The position numbers were made by a program, and so were the translations under genes. Shown here one piece after another: positions 1-5,952 of a DNA stretch of 8,070 nt; position 1 is the first letter of the stretch, and each line of letters starts with the position of its first letter. This stretch comes from Actinomycetota bacterium (GTDB taxonomy: Bacteria > Actinomycetota > Actinomycetes > Nanopelagicales > Nanopelagicaceae). The DNA lies in the NCBI GenBank assembly GCA_010028225.1, contig RGOY01000051.1, positions 1 to 8,070 on the forward strand, given 5' to 3'. The notes under the pieces were generated by a model that did no database searches, was not told the origin of the DNA, and worked only from the letters and a program-made list of their open reading frames with translations.

Positions 1-22
1 CCCAAGTTGCCATCTGGGTCTA

Positions 23-733
23 CTACTGAATCGGTGCAGCGCCTTCGCGAGCGAAGTTCGGATCAAGTGGCACGCCTGGTCCCATCGTCGTGGAGACAAC
101 TGCCTTCTTGATGTAACGACCCTTGGAAGATGCTGGCTTTGAGCGCATCACTTCGTCGATCGCTGCCGCGTAGTTATCAGCGAGCGCTTCTGCGCTGAAG
201 GATGCCTTTCCGATAAGGAAGTGAAGGTTTGAGTTCTTATCGATACGAAACTCGATCTTTCCACCCTTGATATCAGTCACTGCTTTTGCGACATCTGTGG
301 TCACTGTTCCAGTCTTTGGATTTGGCATGAGACCGCGTGGACCAAGAACCTTTCCAAGTCGACCGACCTTACCCATCAATTCAGGAGTCGATACGACAGC
401 GTCGTAGTCAAGACGTCCCTTCGAAACTTCATCAATCAACTCATCGCCACCGACGATATCGGCACCTGCTGCGCGAGCCTCTTCTGCGCGCTCTGCAGTT
501 GCAAAGACAAGAACGCGTGCGCTCTTTCCAGTTCCGTGCGGAAGATTGACTGTGCTTCGCACTGCTTGATCAGCCTTCTTCGGATCAACACCGAGGACAA
601 GGGCAACCTCAACTGAAGGATCGAACTTGACGGTGACAGTCTCTTTGACCAACTTCATGCCGGTCAATGGTTGATACAACTCTGCAGCATTGACCTTTTC
701 GGCTGCTGCTTTGTACTTCTTGCTGCGCTTCAT
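23..733 (-). CDS. rplA: 50S ribosomal protein L1
   Basis: L1 forms the mobile L1 stalk of the large ribosomal subunit beside the E site, where it helps release deacylated tRNA. In many bacteria it also represses translation of its own operon by binding the mRNA. The 236-residue product has the usual family length. It carries the L1 signature GKVLGPRGLMPNPKTGTVT at residues 127-145, followed by GGKIEFRIDKNSNLHFLIGK (158-176), and a basic N-terminus (MKRSKKYK). The ATG at 733-731 is preceded by GGAG about six bases upstream. The gene is the last of the tRNA-Trp–secE–nusG–rplK–rplA block and is separated from rplK by an unusually roomy 138-bp spacer with potential RNA structure. Only 22 bp remain downstream, so rplJ or whatever follows is outside the window. 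Identification is secure from the signature and neighbours. Confidence 0.98.
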   Translation of the reverse strand: MKRSKKYKAAAEKVNAAELYQPLTGMKLVKETVTVKFDPSVEVALVLGVDPKKADQAVRSTVNLPHGTGKSARVLVFATAERAEEARAAGADIVGGDELIDEVSKGRLDYDAVVSTPELMGKVGRLGKVLGPRGLMPNPKTGTVTTDVAKAVTDIKGGKIEFRIDKNSNLHFLIGKASFSAEALADNYAAAIDEVMRSKPASSKGRYIKKAVVSTTMGPGVPLDPNFAREGAAPIQ

Positions 734-763
734 TTCTGCTCCATTCCGGTTCGACTTTCCATC

Positions 764-833
764 AAACCGTGGGTTTTTTACGCCCGTTGAGTTGTGGTGA
801 AACGGAGATGCGCTCTCCTCCCACGTTCGGTTT
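764..833 (-). promoter_or_regulatory. Candidate structured leader between rplK and rplA
   Basis: Read on the minus strand, this spacer can form a long-range helix. CGUGGG (825-820) pairs with CCCACG (773-768), and the flanking AAAC (833-830) pairs with GUUU (767-764), leaving CGAA bulged on one side. Inside it sits a small perfect hairpin, GGAGA-GCGCA-UCUCC (818-804). Alternative pairings exist, such as GGG/CCC around the A-run near 774-784. The helix ends about 30 bases before the rplA start. Ribosomal protein L1 is known to bind operon mRNA at a site mimicking its 23S rRNA target in other bacteria. Position and shape suggest such a site here, but I cannot identify the L1 recognition bases, so an attenuator or mRNA-processing site is equally possible. 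Confidence 0.35.
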
Positions 834-837
834 CCGT

Positions 838-867
838 ATTAAGTTGTTTTCGATTAAGTTGTTTTTG
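838..867. repeat. 15-bp tandem duplication in the rplK–rplA spacer
   Basis: Two adjacent 15-bp units, ATTAAGTTGTTTTCG (838-852) and ATTAAGTTGTTTTTG (853-867), match at 14 of 15 positions. They lie just after the rplK stop codon. Read on the minus strand, each unit holds an AT-rich ACTTAAT core that loosely resembles a -10 element. Slippage or local duplication would explain the repeat. A role in an internal rplA promoter is possible but unproven. Confidence 0.8.
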
Positions 868-871
868 AAAG

Positions 872-1297
872 TTACTGAACGATCACACCCATCGACCTAG
901 CGGTTCCTGCGATGATCTTGCTTGCAGCCTCGAGATCATTGGCGTTGAGATCTGCCATCTTCACTTTGGCAATTTCTTCAACCTGTGCCTTCGAGATGGT
1001 CGCGACCTTATCCTTATGAGGAACAGCCGAACCCTTCTCGATTCCCGCAGCCTTGAGAATCAATCTCGATGCTGGTGGTGTCTTGGTGATGAAGGTGAAT
1101 GAGCGATCTTCAAAGACAGTGATCTCAACCGGGATGATCTGACCCTTTTGACTTTCAGTCGCAGCGTTGTAAGCCTTGACGAAGTCCATGATGTTGACGC
1201 CATGTTGACCGAGAGCCGGACCAACTGGTGGCGCAGGAGTCGCTGCCCCAGCCTGAATCTGAAGCTTGATCAGCGCCTGTACCTTCTTCTTTGCCAT
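872..1297 (-). CDS. rplK: 50S ribosomal protein L11
   Basis: L11 binds the GTPase-associated region of 23S rRNA at the base of the L7/L12 stalk. It takes part in factor-dependent GTP hydrolysis and in RelA activation in the stringent response. The 141-residue length is standard. The N-terminal domain contains the conserved proline-rich segment AGAATPAPPVGPALGQHGVN (16-35), the region involved in thiostrepton sensitivity. The C-terminal RNA-binding domain holds KMADLNANDLEAASKIIAGT (113-132) followed by ARSMGVIV. The ATG at 1297-1295 has a strong GGGGAG ribosome binding site at 1308-1303, five bases upstream. It follows nusG by 41 bp, and no obvious terminator or promoter separates them, so co-transcription with nusG is likely. 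The gene looks intact. Confidence 0.98.
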   Translation of the reverse strand: MAKKKVQALIKLQIQAGAATPAPPVGPALGQHGVNIMDFVKAYNAATESQKGQIIPVEITVFEDRSFTFITKTPPASRLILKAAGIEKGSAVPHKDKVATISKAQVEEIAKVKMADLNANDLEAASKIIAGTARSMGVIVQ

Positions 1298-1338
1298 CTC
1301 TTCTCCCCTTTTCCTTCGCCTGAATTCTTGAGTTTGGG

Positions 1339-2013
1339 CTAGATCTTCTGAACCTGGTGGAACGAGAGCTCCACAGGGGTCTCGCGACCGAAGATTGATA
1401 CCAATACTTTGAGTTTCGCCTGCTCCGGCATGATCTCGCTGATCGTTGCAGGGAGTGTGGCAAATGGTCCATCCATAACAGTGACCGATTCTCCGATGCT
1501 GAAATCGACAAGTTTCACATCTGGCTTGACCGACTTCTTCAATTCCTTCGGTGCAATCATCTTTTCTACTTCATCAAGAGGAAGTGGGCTTGGATGATGC
1601 GAGTTTCCAACGAAACCTGTGACGCCAGGAGTATTACGGACACATGACCATGATTCATCGGTGAGATCCATACGAACCAAGACGTAGCCAGGATAGATAT
1701 TTCGTTTGACCTGTTTGCGCTGCCCGTTCTTAACTTCCATCACTTCTTCTTCAGGAACTTCGATCTGGAAGATGTAATCCTCCATATTCATCGAGGTGAT
1801 GCGGTGCTGAAGATTTGTCTTCACTCGCTTTTCGAATCCTGCATAGGAGTGAACGACGAACCATTCACCTGGCATCGATGAAAGCTTCTCGCGGAACGCG
1901 GCTAACTCAGGGTCAATCTCTTCGACTGCTTCAATTTCGTCATCGAGAATATCGACAGCGCTCGTTGCCTCTTCAGTCGATGCTTGTGCGAGTTGGTCTT
2001 CGAATTCGCTCAT
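1339..2013 (-). CDS. nusG: Transcription termination/antitermination factor NusG
   Basis: NusG binds RNA polymerase, modulates pausing and Rho-dependent termination, and can link transcription to the leading ribosome. The protein has 224 residues, longer than the roughly 180 of E. coli NusG, because of an acidic N-terminal extension (about residues 1-48, rich in Glu and Asp) of the sort common in actinobacteria. The NGN domain follows, with WFVVHSYAGFE at 51-61, YPGYVLVRM at 108-116 and VRNTPGVTGFVG at 125-136. The KOW domain is C-terminal, with GESVTVMDGPFATLPATI at 174-191 and SIFGRETPVELSFHQVQKI at 206-224. The ATG at 2013-2011 lies 3 bp after the secE stop, in the same reading frame. Its AAGGA ribosome binding site lies within the end of secE, which suggests translational coupling. 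Confidence 0.97.
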   Translation of the reverse strand: MSEFEDQLAQASTEEATSAVDILDDEIEAVEEIDPELAAFREKLSSMPGEWFVVHSYAGFEKRVKTNLQHRITSMNMEDYIFQIEVPEEEVMEVKNGQRKQVKRNIYPGYVLVRMDLTDESWSCVRNTPGVTGFVGNSHHPSPLPLDEVEKMIAPKELKKSVKPDVKLVDFSIGESVTVMDGPFATLPATISEIMPEQAKLKVLVSIFGRETPVELSFHQVQKI

Positions 2014-2016
2014 CGC

Positions 2017-2238
2017 TTATCCTTCAAAGATCCAGAAAATGACCTTGGTGAGTCCAAGATCGAAGACCGAGATGATTGCAATCATGAAAGTCACAAAGAC
2101 CATCACGACTGTGGTGTACGTGGAAACTTGTTTTCGCGTCGGCCAAACCACACGACGAAGCTCTGAGATAACTTGGCGATAGAAGGTCGGAATGCGCGCA
2201 AAGAAATTCTTCTCTTCATGCGAGATCTCTTCAGTCAT
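2017..2238 (-). CDS. secE: Preprotein translocase subunit SecE
   Basis: SecE clamps around SecY and stabilises the SecYEG protein-conducting channel in the cytoplasmic membrane. The 73-residue product is the short single-span form found in most bacteria, not the three-span E. coli type. It has a cytosolic amphipathic N-terminus, then the conserved hinge ELRRVVWPTRKQVSTYT (26-42), then one hydrophobic segment at about residues 43-70. The ATG at 2238-2236 follows a purine-rich leader with AAGG elements. The gene lies 64 bp downstream of tRNA-Trp in the same direction, the arrangement I recall from mycobacteria (trpT–secE–nusG). No separate promoter is evident, so it is probably released from a tRNA–mRNA transcript by tRNA 3' processing. 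Confidence 0.96.
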   Translation of the reverse strand: MTEEISHEEKNFFARIPTFYRQVISELRRVVWPTRKQVSTYTTVVMVFVTFMIAIISVFDLGLTKVIFWIFEG

Positions 2239-2284
2239 CGCTTCACCTTCCCTTCTTCCTCATTCATCTTCTTCTCTTACTACT

Positions 2285-2299
2285 GTTGATCCGATCAAC
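2285..2299. repeat. 15-bp palindrome between tRNA-Trp and secE
   Basis: GTTGATC (2285-2291) and GATCAAC (2293-2299) are perfect reverse complements around one central base. The palindrome sits four bases beyond the 3' end of tRNA-Trp. As RNA it could fold as GUUGA/UCAAC with a five-base loop, but no U-run follows on the minus strand, so a strong intrinsic terminator is unlikely. It may be a protein-binding site, a processing or pausing hairpin, or chance. Confidence 0.55.
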
Positions 2300-2302
2300 T
2301 AG

Positions 2303-2376
2303 CAGGGCAGGAGGGACTTGAACCCCCAACCGCCGGTTTTGGAGACCGGAACTCTGGCCAGTTGAGCTACTGCCCT
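2303..2376 (-). tRNA. trpT: tRNA-Trp (anticodon CCA)
   Basis: Read on the minus strand, a full cloverleaf is visible. The acceptor arms AGGGCAG (2376-2370) and CTGCCCT (2310-2304) pair perfectly, with discriminator G at 2303. A D arm follows (GCTC...GAGT region). The anticodon stem CCGGT/ACCGG encloses the loop CTCCAAA, giving anticodon CCA. The T arm is GGGGG-TTCAAGT-CCCTC, with one G·T wobble. The terminal CCA is not encoded (GCT follows), so it must be added after transcription. It probably heads the secE–nusG–rplK–rplA transcript. Confidence 0.97.
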
Positions 2377-2394
2377 TCGTGGCTTTTGTTCGGG

Positions 2395-2408
2395 CATGCA
2401 AAAGCATG
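2395..2408. repeat. Short perfect inverted repeat upstream of tRNA-Trp
   Basis: CATGC-AAAA-GCATG forms a perfect five-base-pair stem with a four-base loop. It extends by two more pairs (GG/CC) across one mismatch at the ends. It lies 18 bases ahead of the mature 5' end of tRNA-Trp and just downstream of the candidate promoter, so it would be in the 5' leader of the tRNA precursor. A processing or stability role is a guess. Confidence 0.5.
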
Positions 2409-2416
2409 ACCTTTTC

Positions 2417-2446
2417 ATAATCGTTGATTTTTTAACGACTAACCAA
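2417..2446 (-). promoter_or_regulatory. Candidate promoter for tRNA-Trp–secE–nusG–rplK–rplA
   Basis: On the minus strand, TTGGTT (2446-2441) as a -35 element and GATTAT (2422-2417) as a -10 element are separated by 18 bases. Transcription would start near 2410, about 34 bases before the tRNA. Both boxes are imperfect (about three and four of six matches to the sigma-70 consensus). This is the best pair I can find in the divergent gap, not a proven promoter. Confidence 0.3.
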
Positions 2447-2498
2447 ACGCCAGGCGCGGAAGTGTAGGTCACCCGAGGCCCTTGGGTCTAACCCGTCC

Positions 2499-2524
2499 AA
2501 TTCACGCATGAAATTCACCTATGA
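2499..2524. repeat. 13-bp tandem duplication upstream of the aminotransferase gene
   Basis: AATTCACGCATGA (2499-2511) is followed directly by AATTCACCTATGA (2512-2524), with 11 of 13 positions identical. The second copy contains TATGAA, a weak -10-like hexamer on the plus strand, about 90 bp ahead of the start codon. The pair could be adjacent half-sites for a regulator, or a simple duplication. Confidence 0.7.
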
Positions 2525-2614
2525 AATGAGATCTCGTGGCTCTCCTCAATCAGATATCGCCACTTATCGAGATTCGATTCGCCCCCGCGATGAGCCCTTT
2601 GGCAGAGTACGGGT

Positions 2615-3844
2615 ATGACCAGAGCCAATCACTCGCAACGTGGCCAAGGCCGTGTTTCGAAACGGATCGCTGCAATTGCAGAGTCTGCGACTCTGGCCGT
2701 GGATGCGAAAGCAAAAGCGCTCAAGGCAGCAGGTCGCCCTGTCATTGGCTTCGGTGCAGGTGAGCCAGATTTTCCAACTCCTGGATACATCGTTGATGCG
2801 GCAGTTAACGCAGCAAAGGTCGTCGCAAATCACCGCTACACACCAACACCGGGTCTACCTGAATTACGTGAAGCAATCGTTCGAAAGACAAAGCGGGATT
2901 CGGGTTATGAGATCACCGCTGACCAAGTCCTAGTCACAAATGGTGGAAAGCAGTCGGTCTATCAATCATTCGCAGCGATTCTTGATCCAGGTGATGAAGT
3001 ACTGCTCCCGGCACCGTATTGGACAAGTTATCCCGAGTGCATCAAATTGGCAGGCGGTGTCCCCGTCGAAGTATTTGCTGATGAGAGTCAGGAATATCTC
3101 GTCACTGTTGATCAGTTAGAGCGAGCGCTCACGCCAAAGACGAAAGTTTTGCTCTTCTGTTCACCATCTAATCCGACAGGTTCGGTCTACTCCCCCGAAG
3201 AAGTGAAAGCGATTGCCGAGTGGGCTGACGCAAAAGGGCTATGGATTATCACCGATGAGATTTACGAACACCTCCTCTATGACGGTGCTACCGCACCATC
3301 TATTCCAGTAGTTCACCCCGCTATCGCCGATCGAACGATCATCCTCAATGGCGTTGCAAAGACCTATGCGATGACTGGATGGCGCGTGGGTTGGATGATT
3401 GGTCCGAAAGATGTCATCAAAGCAGCGACTAACCATCAATCTCATCTCACCTCGAACGTCGCTAATGTCTCTCAGCGCGCCGCTATTGCTGCACTCGATG
3501 GCAATCTCGATGCAGTCAAAGAGATGCTCTCTGCATTCAATCGACGAAGAAAGCTGATTGTCGCCATGCTCAATGAGATCCCTGGCGTCCAATGTCCTAT
3601 GCCGAAAGGTGCTTTCTATGTTTATCCATCTATTAAGGGTCTTCTTGGCAAGGAGATTGACGGTGCTCGCCCGACGAGCAGTGCTGAGCTTGCTGCGCTC
3701 ATATTGGAGAAGGTAGAGGTAGCAGTGGTTCCTGGTGAGGCTTTCGGACCCTCTGGTTATCTCCGGCTCTCTTATGCAACCTCAGATGAAGATATTGTCG
3801 AAGGTGTTACGCGAATCAAGAATCTACTGAGCAAAGCCAAATAA
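2615..3844 (+). CDS. Class I PLP-dependent aminotransferase, probable aspartate aminotransferase
   Basis: This is a fold-type I aminotransferase, probably interconverting aspartate and 2-oxoglutarate with oxaloacetate and glutamate in the cytosol. The 409-residue protein carries the N-terminal GFGAGEPDFPTP (45-56), the GGKQSVY phosphate-cup region (110-116), SNPTG with the PLP-contacting Asn186, TDEIYE with Asp214 and Tyr217, and NGVAKTYAMTGWRVGW (245-260), in which Lys249 should form the Schiff base. Arg384 in YLRLSYATS should hold the substrate alpha-carboxylate. This pattern fits the bacterial Iγ/1β aspartate aminotransferase group, though prephenate or other acceptors cannot be excluded. 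The ATG at 2615 is the only usable start after an in-frame stop at 2591. It lacks a clear Shine-Dalgarno sequence and adds about twelve residues before the usual RVSKRIAAI start. It is the only plus-strand gene here, and its 3' end overlaps murB. Confidence 0.93.
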   Translation: MTRANHSQRGQGRVSKRIAAIAESATLAVDAKAKALKAAGRPVIGFGAGEPDFPTPGYIVDAAVNAAKVVANHRYTPTPGLPELREAIVRKTKRDSGYEITADQVLVTNGGKQSVYQSFAAILDPGDEVLLPAPYWTSYPECIKLAGGVPVEVFADESQEYLVTVDQLERALTPKTKVLLFCSPSNPTGSVYSPEEVKAIAEWADAKGLWIITDEIYEHLLYDGATAPSIPVVHPAIADRTIILNGVAKTYAMTGWRVGWMIGPKDVIKAATNHQSHLTSNVANVSQRAAIAALDGNLDAVKEMLSAFNRRRKLIVAMLNEIPGVQCPMPKGAFYVYPSIKGLLGKEIDGARPTSSAELAALILEKVEVAVVPGEAFGPSGYLRLSYATSDEDIVEGVTRIKNLLSKAK

Positions 3845-4840
3845 TCGAACTTCTCGTTCCAACTCAATTCCAAACCTCTCGCGGACCTTTATCTGACAGT
3901 AATCGGCAAGAGCTTTAATCTCACTTGCGCTTGCATTACCTGGATTAGTCAGAGCTAAGACATGTTTTGAGGAAATCGAAGCGCCAGCCAACTTCATTCC
4001 TTTACTGATCCCAGCATTCTCCATCAACCAGGCAGCCGAGATCTTGACTCGACCATTATCTGATGGCCATGAGGTTGCTCCATCGGGAACTTTTTTTGGG
4101 TCAACTACAGGATTAGTGAAGAAAGAACCGGCGGAGTTGGTATCTGGATCATTTGAGTCAAGGACCATTCCTTTTTTCGCCCTGATGGCAATAACTGCTT
4201 CTCGCACTTTATTTAAGGTTGCGCTCTCTTCCTCTTGCAGATCGAGCGCTTCGGCGAGTTCGGGATAAAGAATAGGAAGAGAAAACTCGCCTTCTTTCAT
4301 TTGGAAGGTAACATCAAGAATAAGGTAGCGATCAGGATTTTCCTTGAACCTCGAACTTCGATACGTGAAACCACACTCGGATTGTGTAAAGGTGACGACT
4401 TCCTTCGCAATGCGATCAAAGGTTCGCACTCGTGCTACGACCTCACTGAGGTCATGGCCATAGGCGCCGATGTTTTGAATCGGCGCGGCACCGATAGTTC
4501 CAGGGATTCCGCTCAGTGATTCGAGACCGACAAAACCTTTATCAACGCACTCTTTGACAAACTCATCCCAGTCGCGACCGGCACCAATAGTGATCATTGC
4601 GCCACTACAACTATCGACAGATCGAGAATCTCCAGTCATCGCCATCTTGATTACTCGCCCAGAGAATCCAGAATCTGCGACGAGTATGTTTGATCCGCCG
4701 CCGAGAATTAGAACCGGAATACTTTTTTGATCTGCTTCAGATACTAATCTGATCGCCTCGTTCTCATCTGTGGCGATAAAGAATTCAGATGCCGGGCCAC
4801 CCACTTTGAAGGTGGTGTGACTGGAGAGATTGACGCTCAC
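3824..4840 (-). CDS. murB: UDP-N-acetylmuramate dehydrogenase MurB
   Basis: MurB is the cytosolic FAD enzyme that uses NADPH to reduce UDP-GlcNAc-enolpyruvate to UDP-N-acetylmuramate, the second committed step of peptidoglycan synthesis. The 338-residue protein shows THTTFKVGGPA-like entry (SHTTFKVGGPA, 7-17), the FAD-binding LGGGSNILVADSGF (46-59), SGIPGTIGAAPIQNIGAYG (110-128), YRSSRFK with Arg161 (160-166), and SAGSFFTNP (236-244), in which Ser239 matches the catalytic proton donor. C-terminal glutamates in LEREVR (327-332) match the conserved acid. The start is GTG at 4840-4838, directly before the conserved N-terminus. No Shine-Dalgarno is visible. It starts 9 bp after the glycosyltransferase stop and in the same frame, so coupling is likely. 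Its 3' end overlaps the aminotransferase gene by 21 bp. Confidence 0.97.
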   Translation of the reverse strand: MSVNLSSHTTFKVGGPASEFFIATDENEAIRLVSEADQKSIPVLILGGGSNILVADSGFSGRVIKMAMTGDSRSVDSCSGAMITIGAGRDWDEFVKECVDKGFVGLESLSGIPGTIGAAPIQNIGAYGHDLSEVVARVRTFDRIAKEVVTFTQSECGFTYRSSRFKENPDRYLILDVTFQMKEGEFSLPILYPELAEALDLQEEESATLNKVREAVIAIRAKKGMVLDSNDPDTNSAGSFFTNPVVDPKKVPDGATSWPSDNGRVKISAAWLMENAGISKGMKLAGASISSKHVLALTNPGNASASEIKALADYCQIKVRERFGIELEREVRLFGFAQ

Positions 4841-4849
4841 GGCAGAAGG

Positions 4850-5524
4850 CTAACGACGGGGCGAAAGTATGTCGCTCTTGCCACGAAATCTTCGCAAGAT
4901 ACGGTTGTAGTTCTCTTTGGAATGCTTCTCGCGATAAGCAGGATCAACGTCGTGATAACCATGATGGCGACCTTGTTCCAACGGAAGGTCTAACTGATAG
5001 AGCTTGCCGCCTGCTTCGCGGATGGCGAGTGAGAATTCGAGATCGGCATTGCGATAGTACTTAGCACTCGGATTCGCCCCGACCTTTGCGGCAAACTCGC
5101 GATCAACCAGCATGAAATAAGAGAAGAGAACATCAACTTCTCCATCCTCCTTATCTTCAACAGTGCGCCACTCATCTTCCACGTTGACCAAGCCACCGCG
5201 CCATCCCACCGCTACAAAACCTTCGTTGGTTTTCTTAACCGCGGGTGTGATCGCATCTCCTTTGAATGTGGTCGAGGGATCCATGATCACTACGAATTTG
5301 GTTGTGATCTCAGATAGGAGATGGTTGATGGCATTTCCCCAGCCAAGCTTCTGCTTTACCTCGATGACTTCGATTCGCGGATTACTTGGGATTTCAATGT
5401 TCTCTTGTTTTCCATTGATTAAGACCATGAGATTTGCATCGGATGAGTTCAGGATGGAGTCAATAGAGGCGAGCGCATCAGCACCAAACCCCTCAATAAT
5501 CAGTGCGACAGTTACCTTTTCCAT
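4850..5524 (-). CDS. Small family-2-like (GT-A) glycosyltransferase
   Basis: This 224-residue protein resembles a GT2-type nucleotide-sugar transferase. An N-terminal Rossmann-like strand (VTVALIIEGFGADALASI, 4-21) leads to GWGNAIN (61-67), the position of the usual G-x-A-x-A-x-N motif. VVIMDPS (78-84) occupies the DXD metal site, but Asp-Pro-Ser replaces the common D-x-D. NADLEFSLAIREAGG (159-173) matches the acidic ED-type motif. The C-terminal tail RHHGYHDVDPAYREKHSKEN (186-205) is basic and histidine-rich. There is no signal peptide or transmembrane segment, so it should be cytosolic or peripheral. The ATG at 5524 has only a weak purine stretch upstream. It lies 26 bp after hadB and 9 bp before murB, which suggests an envelope or glycan role. 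Donor and acceptor are unknown. Confidence 0.75.
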   Translation of the reverse strand: MEKVTVALIIEGFGADALASIDSILNSSDANLMVLINGKQENIEIPSNPRIEVIEVKQKLGWGNAINHLLSEITTKFVVIMDPSTTFKGDAITPAVKKTNEGFVAVGWRGGLVNVEDEWRTVEDKEDGEVDVLFSYFMLVDREFAAKVGANPSAKYYRNADLEFSLAIREAGGKLYQLDLPLEQGRHHGYHDVDPAYREKHSKENYNRILRRFRGKSDILSPRR

Positions 5525-5550
5525 CTAAGTTTCGTTCGCTTCTCTGCTGA

Positions 5551-5952
5551 CTAATCGATCGTTATCTCAGCTTTTGCCATGCCGAGTACTTTCTGGTCGC
5601 CATGACGAGCGGTCAATTCAACAGTCACGATCCCACTTTCGATAGCGGTAATTGCTCCAGAGAATTCCACTTTTGCTGGAACATCTTCGGCAACAACCAC
5701 GGGCTTAGTGAAGCGGGCACCGAATTTTCTAATCTTTGATGATCCGCCGAAGAAATCAGCAAGATACGTGCCGCCAAGTGCCATTGTGAGCATTCCATGA
5801 GCGATCACATTGGGAAGGCCAACTGATTTCGCGAAAGATTCGTCTTGATGAATGGGATTCTGATCGCCACTTGCATCGGCATAAGCTTTTAATGCACTGC
5901 GATCTATTGTGAAAGTCCGAGTCGGTAAGACTTCTCCCAGAGTGAGTTTCAT
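5551..5952 (-). CDS. hadB: MaoC-family (R)-hydratase/dehydratase, catalytic HadB-type subunit
   Basis: This single hot-dog domain protein of 133 residues belongs to the MaoC/(R)-specific hydratase 2 group, which adds or removes water across the double bond of enoyl-CoA or enoyl-ACP. The hydratase 2 motif is clear: YADASGDQNPIHQDESFA at 24-41, with the Asp30/His35 catalytic dyad, followed by GLPNVIAHGMLTM (45-57). The C-terminal half contains KFGARFTKPVVVAEDV, typical of the fold. Its ATG overlaps the hadA stop by four bases (ATGA), so the two are almost certainly translated together and form a heterodimer. In mycobacteria HadAB dehydrates intermediates of mycolate elongation. Without evidence of mycolic acids here, the substrate is open. 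A hadC-like third subunit is not present next to it. Confidence 0.88.
   Translation of the reverse strand: MKLTLGEVLPTRTFTIDRSALKAYADASGDQNPIHQDESFAKSVGLPNVIAHGMLTMALGGTYLADFFGGSSKIRKFGARFTKPVVVAEDVPAKVEFSGAITAIESGIVTVELTARHGDQKVLGMAKAEITID

Larger units (their letters stand above)
2377..2614. other. Divergent intergenic region, tRNA-Trp / aminotransferase
   Basis: This 238-bp gap is the largest non-coding stretch in the window and must hold promoters for both directions. It contains the candidate minus-strand promoter, the small hairpin at 2395-2408, an AT-rich imperfect inverted repeat around 2421-2438 (TCGTT...AACGA), an imperfect ACCC/GGGT dyad at 2471-2487, and the 13-bp tandem duplication at 2499-2524. 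I found no convincing sigma-70 box pair for the plus-strand aminotransferase and no credible small ORF. Confidence 0.6.

Noticed and set aside
1..22. CCCA/TGGG inverted arms after the rplA stop as a terminator or rplJ leader
   Set aside because: Only four or five pairs with a bulge are visible, and the window ends before any U-run or conserved L10-leader element could be seen.
1155..1511. A 118-codon minus-strand open frame overlapping rplK and nusG
   Set aside because: It is out of frame with two unmistakable ribosomal/transcription genes, has a low-complexity Arg/Ser-rich translation and no ribosome binding site.
2528..2535. GAGATCTC palindrome as an operator
   Set aside because: An isolated eight-base palindrome is expected by chance at this scale, and nothing around it extends the symmetry.
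2536..2763. Plus-strand frame before and into the aminotransferase as a leader peptide
   Set aside because: It mostly overlaps the aminotransferase in another frame, is cysteine/arginine-rich without recognisable features, and has no convincing ribosome binding site.
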